Positions 1 to 8,055 of a stretch of DNA of 64,000 nt are shown here, piece after piece. The notes beneath the pieces are model-generated. The model was not told where the DNA came from and made no database searches. It saw only the letters and a list, made by a program, of their open reading frames with translations. The DNA comes from Methylovirgula sp. (GTDB lineage: Bacteria > Pseudomonadota > Alphaproteobacteria > Rhizobiales > Beijerinckiaceae). The stretch spans positions 3,670,937 to 3,734,936 of the forward strand of contig NZ_JBBCGP010000001.1 of assembly GCF_037200945.1 (NCBI RefSeq), read 5' to 3'. Both the position numbers and the translations under genes were made by a program. The number at the start of each line of letters is the position of its first letter. Positions within the stretch are counted from its first letter, which is position 1.

Positions 1-5
1 CGATG

Positions 6-2087
6 CTACTCCGCCGCTTGTTTCAAATGGCCGCGCGCCAGCGCCGAACATTCGGCCATGACAGCCGAGGCGCGCGCGATCGGATTGGTCAGGAAGAAAT
101 CCTCGATCGACGAGACGAAAGCCGCATCGCCGGGGCTCACGCCGCCATCGGAGATATTGGCAATATCCGCGGGATCGCCGGGCACGATTGCATCGATCTT
201 GGCGAAGAGCGGATAGTCGGCAAACAGCTTCTGCCTCAGCGCGTGCAGCGAGTCGAACGGCAGTGTCTTACCGATGGTAGCCGAGAGCGCCCGCAGGATC
301 GCCCAATCTTCACGCGCATCGCCGGGCGGAAAATTAGCCCGCTCGGCAAGCTGCACGCGGCCTTCCGTATTGACGTAAAGGCCCGGCTTCTCGGTGTATG
401 TCGCACCCGGCAGGACAACATCGGCACGATGCGCGCCACGGTCACCATGGGTGCCCTGATAAATGACGAAGGCGCCCGGCGCGATGTCGATCTCGTCGGC
501 ACCGAGATTGAAGATAACGTCCAGCGCGCCGGACTGCGTCATCGTCAGCGCGTCAAGGCCGCGCTCACCCGGCACGAACCCGAGATCGAGCGCACCCACG
601 CGCGCCGCAGCGGTATGCAGAACGCCGAAGCCGGTCCAGCCTTCCTTGATGCAGCCGAGCGAAACGGCGGCTTTGGCGGCCTGCGCGAGAATGGCCGCGC
701 CATCCGGCCGTGCCAGCGCGCCCTGCCCGACAAGCAGCAACGGCCGCTCTTTCTGTGCCAGCGCATGATCGATGAAGCGCGCCAGACTTTCCGGTCCGGC
801 GCCGAGATGATTATAGGAATAGGTGAGATCGGCGTTTTCGCCGATCACGCCAAGCAGCAGATTGCCCTTGAGCCAGCGCTTGCGAATGCGGGCGTTGAAA
901 ACCGGCGCTTCCTTGCGCGGGTTTGAGCCGATGATCATGATCGCATCGGCGTCGTCGATCCCGGCAATCGTCGGGTTGAAAATATAGCTCGCGCGGCCGA
1001 ACTTCGGATCGAGCTTCGAGCCGTCCTGTCGGCAATCGAGCGACACAACGCCGAGGCTTTGCATTAAAAGCTTCAGCGCGAAGATTTCTTCCGCCGCGGC
1101 GAGATCGCCAACAAGCGCGCCGATACGCGCTGCCGGCACGGCTTTGATCTTCGCCGCAATCGCTGCAAAGGCCTCCTGCCAGCTCGCCGGACGCAGCTTG
1201 CCGTTCTCGCGGATGTAGGGGCGGTCAAGCCGACGCGTCTTCAAGCCATCGACGATCTGCCGCGTTTTGTCGGAAATCCATTCCTCGTTCACCGCATCGT
1301 TGAGGCGCGGCAGGATCCGCATCACTTCGCGCCCGCGCGTATCGACACGGATCGACGAGCCGAGAGCATCCATCACGTCAACGGATTCGGTCTTGGTCAA
1401 TTCCCACGGGCGCGCCTTGAACGAGTAAGGCTTCGGCAACAAGGCGCCGACCGGACAGAGATCGGCGATGTTCCCCTGCAATTCCGAACCCATCGCGGTT
1501 TCGAGATAGGTCGTGATTTCCATATCCTCGCCGCGCCCGATCGCGCCCATGTCTCCCGTGCCGGCAACTTCCGCCGTGAAGCGGACGCAGCGCGTGCAAT
1601 GGATGCAGCGATTCATCGAGGTCCGCACCAGCGGGCCGATATATTTGTCTTCGACCGCGCGCTTGTTCTCCTCATAGCGCGAGCCGGAAAAACCGAAGGC
1701 GACCGCCTGGTCCTGCAAATCGCATTCGCCGCCCTGATCGCAGATCGGGCAATCGAGCGGATGGTTGATGAGCAGGAATTCCATGACGCCATGACGCGCC
1801 TTTTTCACCATCGGCGAATTGGTAAGGACGACCGGCGGCTCGCCTTTCGGGCCGGGGCGCAGATCGCGCACCGCCATCGCGCACGAGGCGACGGGCTTCG
1901 GCGGGCCGCCCTTGGCCTCGACGAGACACATACGGCAATTGCCGGCGATCGAGAGCCGCTCGTGGAAGCAGAAGCGTGGGATTTCGGCGCCGGCGGCTTC
2001 GCAGGCTTGCAGCAGCGTATATTCCGGCGGCACTTCGATTTCGATGCCGTCGACAATGAGCTTGCTAAGTTTGGCTGGTTCGCTCAT
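6..2087 (-). CDS. nuoG: NADH-quinone oxidoreductase subunit G (complex I, 75-kDa type)
   Basis: This is the iron-sulfur subunit of the complex I peripheral arm that passes electrons from NuoF/NuoE along the cluster chain. The 693-residue protein has the N-terminal [2Fe-2S] ligands C40, C51, C54 and C69, then an H109/C113/C116/C122 cluster site and the C161/C164/C167 set with a later Cys in a DLCPVGAL context. The rest is a molybdopterin-oxidoreductase-like domain that serves structurally in this family. The length is normal for alphaproteobacteria. It lies 3 bp after nuoF and is the last gene of the run seen here; nuoH would follow to the left, outside the window. Confidence 0.97.
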   Translation of the reverse strand: MSEPAKLSKLIVDGIEIEVPPEYTLLQACEAAGAEIPRFCFHERLSIAGNCRMCLVEAKGGPPKPVASCAMAVRDLRPGPKGEPPVVLTNSPMVKKARHGVMEFLLINHPLDCPICDQGGECDLQDQAVAFGFSGSRYEENKRAVEDKYIGPLVRTSMNRCIHCTRCVRFTAEVAGTGDMGAIGRGEDMEITTYLETAMGSELQGNIADLCPVGALLPKPYSFKARPWELTKTESVDVMDALGSSIRVDTRGREVMRILPRLNDAVNEEWISDKTRQIVDGLKTRRLDRPYIRENGKLRPASWQEAFAAIAAKIKAVPAARIGALVGDLAAAEEIFALKLLMQSLGVVSLDCRQDGSKLDPKFGRASYIFNPTIAGIDDADAIMIIGSNPRKEAPVFNARIRKRWLKGNLLLGVIGENADLTYSYNHLGAGPESLARFIDHALAQKERPLLLVGQGALARPDGAAILAQAAKAAVSLGCIKEGWTGFGVLHTAAARVGALDLGFVPGERGLDALTMTQSGALDVIFNLGADEIDIAPGAFVIYQGTHGDRGAHRADVVLPGATYTEKPGLYVNTEGRVQLAERANFPPGDAREDWAILRALSATIGKTLPFDSLHALRQKLFADYPLFAKIDAIVPGDPADIANISDGGVSPGDAAFVSSIEDFFLTNPIARASAVMAECSALARGHLKQAAE

Positions 2088-2090
2088 CGC

Positions 2091-3401
2091 CTACTCCGCC
2101 GCCACGCCGAGGCCGGCCAAAGGCTCCGAATGCGGGTTGGCCGAATAATCGTCGATCTTCTTCTCAATCTCATGGCGGAAATGCCGGATGAGGCCTTGCA
2201 CCGGCCATGCCGCAGCATCGCCGAGCGCGCAGATCGTATGGCCCTCGATGTCGGTCGAAACTTCGAGCAGCAGATCGATCTCGCGTTTTTGCGCGCGACC
2301 TTCGCTCATCCGGGTCAACACACGCCACATCCAGCCCGTACCCTCACGGCAGGGCGTACACTGGCCGCAGCTTTCATGCTTGTAGAAATAGCTGATGCGG
2401 GTAATGGCGCGGACGATATCCGTCGACTTGTCCATCACGATGACGGCTGCCGTGCCAAGGCCGGACTTCAGATTGCGCAACGTGTCGAAATCCATCGGCG
2501 CGTCGATGATCTCGTGCGCCGGCACGACCGGAACCGAAGAGCCGCCCGGAATGACCGCAAGCAGATTATCCCAGCCGCCGCGAACGCCGCCGCAATGGCG
2601 TTCGATCAATTCGCGGAACGGAATCGACATTACCTCTTCGATATTGCACGGCGCGTTGACGTGACCGGAGATGCAGAAAAGTTTCGTGCCCTTGTTGTTC
2701 TCGGCGCCGAAGCTGGAGAACCAGGCGGCACCACGGCGCAGGATCGCCGGTGCGGCAGCGATTGATTCGACATTGTTCACCGTCGTCGGGCAGCCGTAGA
2801 GGCCCATATTGGCCGGGAACGGCGGCTTCATCCGCGGCATTCCCTTTTTGCCTTCGAGCGATTCGAGCAACGCGCTTTCTTCACCGCAGATATAAGCGCC
2901 AGCGCCATGGTGGACGTAAATATCGAAGGGCCAGCCGTGCACATTGTCCTGGCCGACGAGATTGGCCTCATAGGCCTCCTCGATCGCTGCCTGCACGCGC
3001 ACGAATTCAAGCCGGTATTCGCCACGGACATAAATATAGCAGGCATGCGCCTGCATGGCGAAAGACGCGAGCAGACAACCTTCGATCAGAAGATGTGGAT
3101 CGTTGCGCAGGATTTCGCGATCCTTGCAGGTGCCGGGCTCCGACTCGTCGGCATTGACAACGAGATAGGAGGGCCGCGCCGGGTCGGGCTTCGGCATGAA
3201 GGACCATTTGAGGCCGGTCGGAAAGCCGGCGCCCCCGCGCCCGCGCAGGCCCGAGGCCTTCATCTCGTTGATGACCCAATCCTTGCCCTTATCGACGATC
3301 GCTTTCGTATTGTCCCAGCCGCCGCGCGCCTGCGCGCCCTTCAGGCGCCAGTCGCCGAAGCCATAGAGATTGAGAAAGATGCGATCCTTGTCGTCAAGCA
3401 T
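2091..3401 (-). CDS. nuoF: NADH-quinone oxidoreductase subunit F (NADH/FMN-binding)
   Basis: NuoF is the NADH-oxidising flavoprotein subunit of complex I. The 436-residue product has the glycine-rich GRGGAGFPTG FMN/NADH loop at residues 54-63 and the SCGQCTPCREG [4Fe-4S] ligand motif near residue 350, both diagnostic. It sits in the minus-strand nuo operon, 9 bp after nuoE and 3 bp before nuoG. Nothing unusual is visible. Confidence 0.97.
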   Translation of the reverse strand: MLDDKDRIFLNLYGFGDWRLKGAQARGGWDNTKAIVDKGKDWVINEMKASGLRGRGGAGFPTGLKWSFMPKPDPARPSYLVVNADESEPGTCKDREILRNDPHLLIEGCLLASFAMQAHACYIYVRGEYRLEFVRVQAAIEEAYEANLVGQDNVHGWPFDIYVHHGAGAYICGEESALLESLEGKKGMPRMKPPFPANMGLYGCPTTVNNVESIAAAPAILRRGAAWFSSFGAENNKGTKLFCISGHVNAPCNIEEVMSIPFRELIERHCGGVRGGWDNLLAVIPGGSSVPVVPAHEIIDAPMDFDTLRNLKSGLGTAAVIVMDKSTDIVRAITRISYFYKHESCGQCTPCREGTGWMWRVLTRMSEGRAQKREIDLLLEVSTDIEGHTICALGDAAAWPVQGLIRHFRHEIEKKIDDYSANPHSEPLAGLGVAAE

Positions 3402-3410
3402 CGTGCGACC

Positions 3411-4223
3411 TCAATGTCCGCCTGAACCGGGTTCGACCTTCGGCGGGGGTGCCGTTACGGTCTTTTCCGGTTGCCCGACGGAATGCTCCTGTTCCTGGTT
3501 GATGCGCGCGCTCGCGGGCTCGGCCGGTGCCTCGTTCTGCGCGTGCCATTCATGGTGCGCGGCAGCCGTGTCATGGCCGTTGGGTGGCGCATGATAGGTC
3601 TGCGGGCCACTCAATCCATCATGGCCGTAAAGGCTCGTCAGCGAGGTCAGGCCGCCCGCGGGCTCCGAGCTTCTGCGTCCGCTTTGCGACCCGACCTTGA
3701 CGTGATGCCCTGCCGCAAGATTGTCGAGCAGCTTGTTGAAATTCTCTTCGGTCAGATCTTCGTAATAGTCATCATTGATCTGCACCATCGGCGCATTGCA
3801 GCAGGCGCCAAGGCATTCCACTTCGAGCCAGGAAAACAGACCATCGGCTGTGACGTGGCTTTGCGCGCCGATGCGGGCCTGGAGCACTTTCTTGATTGCA
3901 TCGGCGCCACGCAGAACGCAGGGCGTCGTGCCGCAGAACTGAATGAAATATTTGCCGACCGGGGCGAGATTGAACATCGTATAGAAGGTCGCGACCTCGA
4001 ACACGCGGATCGTCGCCATGCCGAGCTTCGCCGCAACATTCTCGATTGCCGGCTTCGGCAGCCAACCGTCATTCTGCTTCTGCGCGATCCAAAGCAGGGC
4101 GATCACGGCCGACGCTTGGCGTCCCGGCGGATATTTGGCGATCTCCCGCCCGCAGCGCGCCTCGTTCTCCGGCGTGAAGGCGAAGCTTTCGGGTTGTATT
4201 TCGGCGAGGCGGCGCACGCTCAT
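3411..4223 (-). CDS. nuoE: NADH-quinone oxidoreductase subunit E with long C-terminal tail
   Basis: NuoE is the thioredoxin-fold [2Fe-2S] subunit that partners NuoF. The four ligands are visible as C97, C102, C137 and C141 in the CGTTPC and CLGACC motifs. The conserved domain ends near residue 172, but the protein runs to 270 residues. The extra part of about 95 residues is rich in His, Pro, Ala and Glu and looks unstructured. Low-complexity NuoE tails occur in other rhizobial-type genomes, so this is probably lineage-specific. The start ATG overlaps the stop of the small membrane gene just upstream (ATGA). Confidence 0.95.
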   Translation of the reverse strand: MSVRRLAEIQPESFAFTPENEARCGREIAKYPPGRQASAVIALLWIAQKQNDGWLPKPAIENVAAKLGMATIRVFEVATFYTMFNLAPVGKYFIQFCGTTPCVLRGADAIKKVLQARIGAQSHVTADGLFSWLEVECLGACCNAPMVQINDDYYEDLTEENFNKLLDNLAAGHHVKVGSQSGRRSSEPAGGLTSLTSLYGHDGLSGPQTYHAPPNGHDTAAAHHEWHAQNEAPAEPASARINQEQEHSVGQPEKTVTAPPPKVEPGSGGH

Positions 4224-4510
4224 CGATGGCCTCCCAAAAGCGTTTCATTTGCGGGGTGCCCGCGCACCACAAAAGTATTCCACAAACTATTTGCTACGGT
4301 TTTGCCAAGTCCAAATCCCGATATTAACGCAACAATCAAGACAATTAAAAGCAGCAATCCATCGTGTGGCCCCGGATAATTAGTGGGTGACAACACAAAT
4401 TTCACGACAAGCATTCCGGCGATCAACGCAGACAAACACGATCCAACGATGCCACCTGCGACCGAGACGACAAATCCAGCTAACTTCAGCTCAAGGCTTT
4501 CGGGATTCAT
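4220..4510 (-). CDS. Small membrane protein embedded in the nuo operon, function unknown
   Basis: I do not recognise this 96-residue protein. It has two hydrophobic stretches, roughly residues 10-40 (rich in Gly, Val and Ala) and 51-72 (LLLLIVLIVALISGFGLG), so it is probably an inner-membrane protein with two helices. Its ATG overlaps the nuoD stop as ATGA, and its own stop overlaps the nuoE start as ATGA, so it should be translated in step with both. Its base composition is visibly more AT-rich than the flanking nuo genes, which suggests later acquisition. Unassigned reading frames between complex I genes are known from other alphaproteobacteria (for example Paracoccus). A role in complex I is inferred from position only. 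Confidence 0.7.
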   Translation of the reverse strand: MNPESLELKLAGFVVSVAGGIVGSCLSALIAGMLVVKFVLSPTNYPGPHDGLLLLIVLIVALISGFGLGKTVANSLWNTFVVRGHPANETLLGGHR

Positions 4511-5694
4511 CGATCGACCTCCCCGAAAACAATGTCGAGCGAGCCGAGAATAGCGCTCACGTCAGCGAGCATCGTCTTGCGGCAAAGGAAATCCATCGCC
4601 TGGAGATGGGCGAAGCCCGGCGCGCGGATTTTACAGCGATAGGGTTTGTTGGTACCGTCGGAGACGAGATAGACGCCGAACTCGCCCTTCGGTGCCTCAA
4701 CCGCCGCATAGACTTCACCAGCCGGCACATGGACGCCCTCGGTATAAAGCTTGAAGTGATGGATCAAGGCCTCCATCGACTGCTTCATCTCTGCGCGACT
4801 CGGCGGCGCGACCTTGCCTTTGACATGCACCGGCCCCTGTCCGTTCGCGGACATGAGCTTCTCGACACATTGTTTCATGATGCTGGTCGACTGCCGCATC
4901 TCTTCCATGCGGATAACCTGACGATCGTAATTGTCGCCATGTAAGCCGACCGGGATGTCGAACTGCATTTCCTCGTAGCATTCGTAGGGCTGCGACTTGC
5001 GTAAATCCCACGCCGCGCCCGAACCGCGCACCATGACGCCGGAAAAGCCCCAGCGCCAGCAATCTTCAAGGCTGACCACGCCGATATCGACGTTGCGTTG
5101 TTTGAAGATGCGGTTCTCGATGAAGAGTTCCTGCAGATCGTCGAGCACTTTCAGGAAAGGATCGCACCAATTGCCGATGTCTTCGATCAAGCGCGGCGGC
5201 AAATCCTGATGCACGCCGCCGGGACGGAAGTAAGCCGCATGCATCCGCGAGCCAGACGCGCGCTCATAGAAGACCATGAGCTTTTCACGTTCCTCGAAGC
5301 CCCAGAGCGGCGGCGTCAAGGCGCCGACGTCCATCGCTTGCGTCGTGACGTTGAGGAGATGCGACAGGATACGGCCGATTTCGGCATAGAGAACACGGAT
5401 CAATTGCGCGCGGCGCGGCACCTCGACGCCGAGCAATCTCTCAATAGCAAGACAGAACGCATGTTCCTGGTTCATCGGCGCGACGTAATCGAGCCGATCG
5501 AAATAAGGCACGTTCTGCAGATAGGTGCGCGCCTCCATCAGCTTCTCGGTGCCGCGATGCAGCAGGCCGATATGCGGATCGACACGCTCCACGACTTCGC
5601 CGTCGAGTTCCAGAACAAGCCGCAGCACGCCATGCGCCGCGGGATGTTGCGGGCCGAAATTGATCGAGAAATTGCGGACGTTCTGATCGGTCAT
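4507..5694 (-). CDS. nuoD: NADH-quinone oxidoreductase subunit D (49-kDa type)
   Basis: NuoD is the 49-kDa subunit that helps form the quinone-binding site at the base of the peripheral arm. The 395-residue protein begins with the characteristic NFGPQHPAAHGVLRL block and carries the family's LLHRGTEKL segment and the C-terminal DIVFGEVDR ending. It is separate from nuoC, not fused. The ATG overlaps the nuoC stop (ATGA), and its stop overlaps the start of the small membrane gene. Confidence 0.97.
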   Translation of the reverse strand: MTDQNVRNFSINFGPQHPAAHGVLRLVLELDGEVVERVDPHIGLLHRGTEKLMEARTYLQNVPYFDRLDYVAPMNQEHAFCLAIERLLGVEVPRRAQLIRVLYAEIGRILSHLLNVTTQAMDVGALTPPLWGFEEREKLMVFYERASGSRMHAAYFRPGGVHQDLPPRLIEDIGNWCDPFLKVLDDLQELFIENRIFKQRNVDIGVVSLEDCWRWGFSGVMVRGSGAAWDLRKSQPYECYEEMQFDIPVGLHGDNYDRQVIRMEEMRQSTSIMKQCVEKLMSANGQGPVHVKGKVAPPSRAEMKQSMEALIHHFKLYTEGVHVPAGEVYAAVEAPKGEFGVYLVSDGTNKPYRCKIRAPGFAHLQAMDFLCRKTMLADVSAILGSLDIVFGEVDR

Positions 5695-6332
5695 TGCGGT
5701 TTGACTTGCGGGTCCTGAACGGGCGGCACGGTACTGGCCTTTTCGTCACCTGGAAGCACGTAATCGACCGCGCCCTCCCATGGCGAGAGAAAGTCGAAGC
5801 TGCGAAACTCCTGCCGCAAATTGACCGGCTCGTAGACAACCCGCTTTTGCGCATCGTCGTAACGAACCTCGACATAGCCGGTCATCGGGAAATCCTTGCG
5901 CAAAGGATGCCCCTCGAACCCGTAGTCGGTGAGAATGCGCCGCAAATCCGGGTGACCCGAAAAGAACACGCCGAAAAGATCGTAGGCTTCTCGCTCGTAC
6001 CAATCGGCGGCGGGATAAAGCGCCGTCAGCGAGGCCACCGGCACATCCTCGTCGGTCGCGACCTTGATGCGGATGCGACGGTTGTGCTTCGGCGACAACA
6101 AATGCGTCACAACATCGAAGCGTGGCACACGCGTCGGATAATCGACGGCCGTGAGATCGATGAAGGAAACGAAGAGGCAGGACGGGTCGTCGCGCAGATA
6201 ACGCACGGTCTCGATGAGCCGCGCCGGCTCGACATCGAGCGTCAGTTCGTCATAGGCCACGACGCTCGCGGCGATGGCGCCAGGGAGTGCAGCAGCGATC
6301 GAATTTCCAAGGGCCTGAAGTTCGTCGCTCAT
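5691..6332 (-). CDS. nuoC: NADH-quinone oxidoreductase subunit C (30-kDa type)
   Basis: NuoC is the 30-kDa peripheral-arm subunit that packs on NuoD. The ERE(A)YDLFGVFFSGHPDLRRILTDYGFEGHPLRKDFP region is the family signature and is fully visible (positions approximately 5890-6000). I chose the ATG at 6332 (213 residues) because the GAGGA box after the nuoB stop is 9 nt upstream of it; a GTG at 6338 would leave only 3 nt. It overlaps nuoD by ATGA. Confidence 0.95.
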   Translation of the reverse strand: MSDELQALGNSIAAALPGAIAASVVAYDELTLDVEPARLIETVRYLRDDPSCLFVSFIDLTAVDYPTRVPRFDVVTHLLSPKHNRRIRIKVATDEDVPVASLTALYPAADWYEREAYDLFGVFFSGHPDLRRILTDYGFEGHPLRKDFPMTGYVEVRYDDAQKRVVYEPVNLRQEFRSFDFLSPWEGAVDYVLPGDEKASTVPPVQDPQVKPQ

Positions 6333-6344
6333 CCACACAATTCC

Positions 6345-6914
6345 TCAGCGCTCGATCGTCCCGGTCCGGCGTATTTTTTTTTGCAGCAGCAGCACGCCGT
6401 ACAGCAGGGCCTCGGCTGAGGGCGGACAGCCCGGGATGTAAATATCAACCGGCACGATCCGGTCGCAGCCACGCACCACCGAATAAGAATAATGATAATA
6501 GCCGCCGCCGTTGGCGCACGAGCCCATCGAGATGACGTAGCGCGGCTCCGGCATCTGGTCGTAGACCTTGCGCAACGCGGGCGCCATCTTGTTGGTGAGC
6601 GTACCGGCGACGATCATCACATCGCTTTGCCGTGGCGACGCGCGCGGCGCGAAGCCGAACCGTTCGACATCGTAGCGCGGCATCGACACCTGCATCATCT
6701 CGACAGCGCAGCAGGCGAGACCGAATGTCATCCACATCAGCGAGCCGGTGCGCGCCCAGGTGATCAGGGCGTCGGCGGTCGTCACCAGCATACCCTTGTC
6801 GGCCAGTTCGTTGCTGATCGCAAGAAAGCTCGGGTCGTCGGAGCGTACCGGCCTGCCCGTCGCGGGATGAACGAGTGTGCCGGAAGCGCTGTCCGAGAGG
6901 GCGCTCAATCCCAT
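6345..6914 (-). CDS. nuoB: NADH-quinone oxidoreductase subunit B (N2 cluster)
   Basis: NuoB (PSST) carries the terminal [4Fe-4S] cluster N2 that reduces quinone. The four ligands are visible as adjacent C68 and C69, then C133 and C163. I chose the ATG at 6914 (189 residues) because a GGGAG box lies 7 nt upstream. A longer reading from 6935 is open but has no good ribosome binding site and would overlap nuoA by 31 bp instead of 10. Confidence 0.95.
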   Translation of the reverse strand: MGLSALSDSASGTLVHPATGRPVRSDDPSFLAISNELADKGMLVTTADALITWARTGSLMWMTFGLACCAVEMMQVSMPRYDVERFGFAPRASPRQSDVMIVAGTLTNKMAPALRKVYDQMPEPRYVISMGSCANGGGYYHYSYSVVRGCDRIVPVDIYIPGCPPSAEALLYGVLLLQKKIRRTGTIER

Positions 6915-7270
6915 TCCAACGCTCCCTTTCGCCACTCGTACACAAAGCCGATCGTCAGGACGCCCAGAAAGATCATGACGGCCCAGAAGCCAGCGCTCCC
7001 GATCGCCTTGAAGGCCAGGGCCCAGGGAAAGAGAAAGGCGACTTCAAGATCGAAGATGATGAACAGCAGCGAGACGAGATAAAACCGCACGTCGAACTTC
7101 ATGCGTGCGTCGTCAAAGGCGTTGAAGCCGCACTCGTAGGCCGAGAGCTTTTCGGTATCCGGGGCCTTGAAAGCGAGCAAAAAAGGCGCCACGGCCAAAG
7201 CCGCGCTGATGATCGCCGCGACGACCATGAAGATGACGAGCGGCAGATACTGTGCGAGCAGGTTTGGCAT
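6905..7270 (-). CDS. nuoA: NADH-quinone oxidoreductase subunit A
   Basis: NuoA is a small three-helix membrane subunit of complex I. The 121-residue protein has three hydrophobic segments and the conserved YECGFNAFDDARMKFDVRFY loop between helices 1 and 2, diagnostic of the ND3/NuoA family. It is the first gene of the minus-strand nuo operon, so the promoter should lie in the 268 bp between it and the phasin-like gene. Confidence 0.96.
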   Translation of the reverse strand: MPNLLAQYLPLVIFMVVAAIISAALAVAPFLLAFKAPDTEKLSAYECGFNAFDDARMKFDVRFYLVSLLFIIFDLEVAFLFPWALAFKAIGSAGFWAVMIFLGVLTIGFVYEWRKGALEWD

Positions 7271-7294
7271 GGTCCATATATCCTAGGCGGTAGA

Positions 7295-7309
7295 CTAGGA
7301 GACTTCTAA
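7295..7309 (-). promoter_or_regulatory. Irr/ICE-like imperfect palindrome in the nuoA leader
   Basis: Read on the minus strand the site is TTAGAA-GTC-TCCTAG. The first half matches the rhizobial iron-control-element half-site TTAGAA exactly; the second differs from TTCTAA at two positions. It lies 25 bp upstream of the nuoA start and also shares its 3-prime part with a small inverted repeat (TCCTAG at 7281-7286 and CTAGGA at 7295-7300). Irr control of the Fe-S-rich complex I operon is plausible but only suggested by this match. Confidence 0.25.
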
Positions 7310-7459
7310 TTCCAACCAAGCGTTCCCTACCGCAGTGCAATCTTCGGCGCAAGCACATGCCCGTGAGATTTACCGCTCTCGCCAAACTTTTCTTTTTCGT
7401 TGAGGCAGGAATCGGTCAATGCAAATGAATTCAACATATTAGACCAAAATCAGCATTGC

Positions 7460-7479
7460 CCGCCAGTCAGGCCCGGCGG
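7460..7479 (-). terminator. Possible terminator downstream of the phasin-like gene
   Basis: The minus strand forms a 7-bp stem (CCGCCGG with CTGGCGG, one G-U pair) about 60 nt after the phasin-like stop. A short TTTT run follows only several bases later, so termination would be weak. It may simply separate the phasin-like gene from nuoA. Confidence 0.3.
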
Positions 7480-7538
7480 ACTTCAGTCGCGCGCCCCGGA
7501 CGCCGTCGCGCCCGTGGCCAGCAACGCGCAGCGACACA

Positions 7539-7850
7539 TCAAGAGAGTGGCGTATGCTGAGTCGCGTCTTTGATGACCTTGGTCGCTTCCGTTCCATAGT
7601 CATCGAAGGCGCTGCGCACGAACTTGGATTGCGCCTCGATGAATTCCGGCACGGAGCCGCAATTCTGGATCTTGCCGTAGAAATCGCTGTGTGCGCGCAG
7701 ACGATGCGCGGCGAAACGCAAGGATTCCGAAGCCAGAGCAACTGGCCATTCAATCCACGTTTGGCGCCACACGTCATGCAGCGGCGCCGTCGCCGAAAAA
7801 AGACTGTTCTGCGCGTTTTGTATTTCAGAGCTAATGGCTTGCGTTTCCAT
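7539..7850 (-). CDS. Phasin-like small protein
   Basis: The 103-residue protein is soluble and predominantly amphipathic helix, with Phe- and Trp-rich segments (WRQTWIEWPVALASESLRF, then FIEAQSKFVRSAFDDYGTEATK). These resemble phasin-family proteins that coat polyhydroxyalkanoate granules, and several rhizobial genomes have many such genes. The ATG at 7850 is chosen because GGAGG lies 5 nt upstream; ten upstream codons are open but lack a binding site. The family assignment rests on composition and pattern, not a decisive motif. Confidence 0.6.
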   Translation of the reverse strand: METQAISSEIQNAQNSLFSATAPLHDVWRQTWIEWPVALASESLRFAAHRLRAHSDFYGKIQNCGSVPEFIEAQSKFVRSAFDDYGTEATKVIKDATQHTPLS

Positions 7851-8055
7851 GACGTCCTCCACCGAGGCGATGCCTCGCACGTTTGGATTTGCAGATTCAG
7901 CGATGCCAAACTGGCATCGTCACGCAGCAGCCCAGCCCTCGCTGCGTCCTTGAATTTTCGTAGCCTAAGAACTTAACTCGGCCGACGAAAGCATATTCAA
8001 CGCATGTGACGAAAAATTCACCCTCGCAGATTTTGGCGACAATTCCCGGTGATAC

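Noticed and set aside
1599..2765. Plus-strand open frame spanning nuoG and nuoF
   Set aside because: Antisense of two clear complex I genes; composition is of shadow type.
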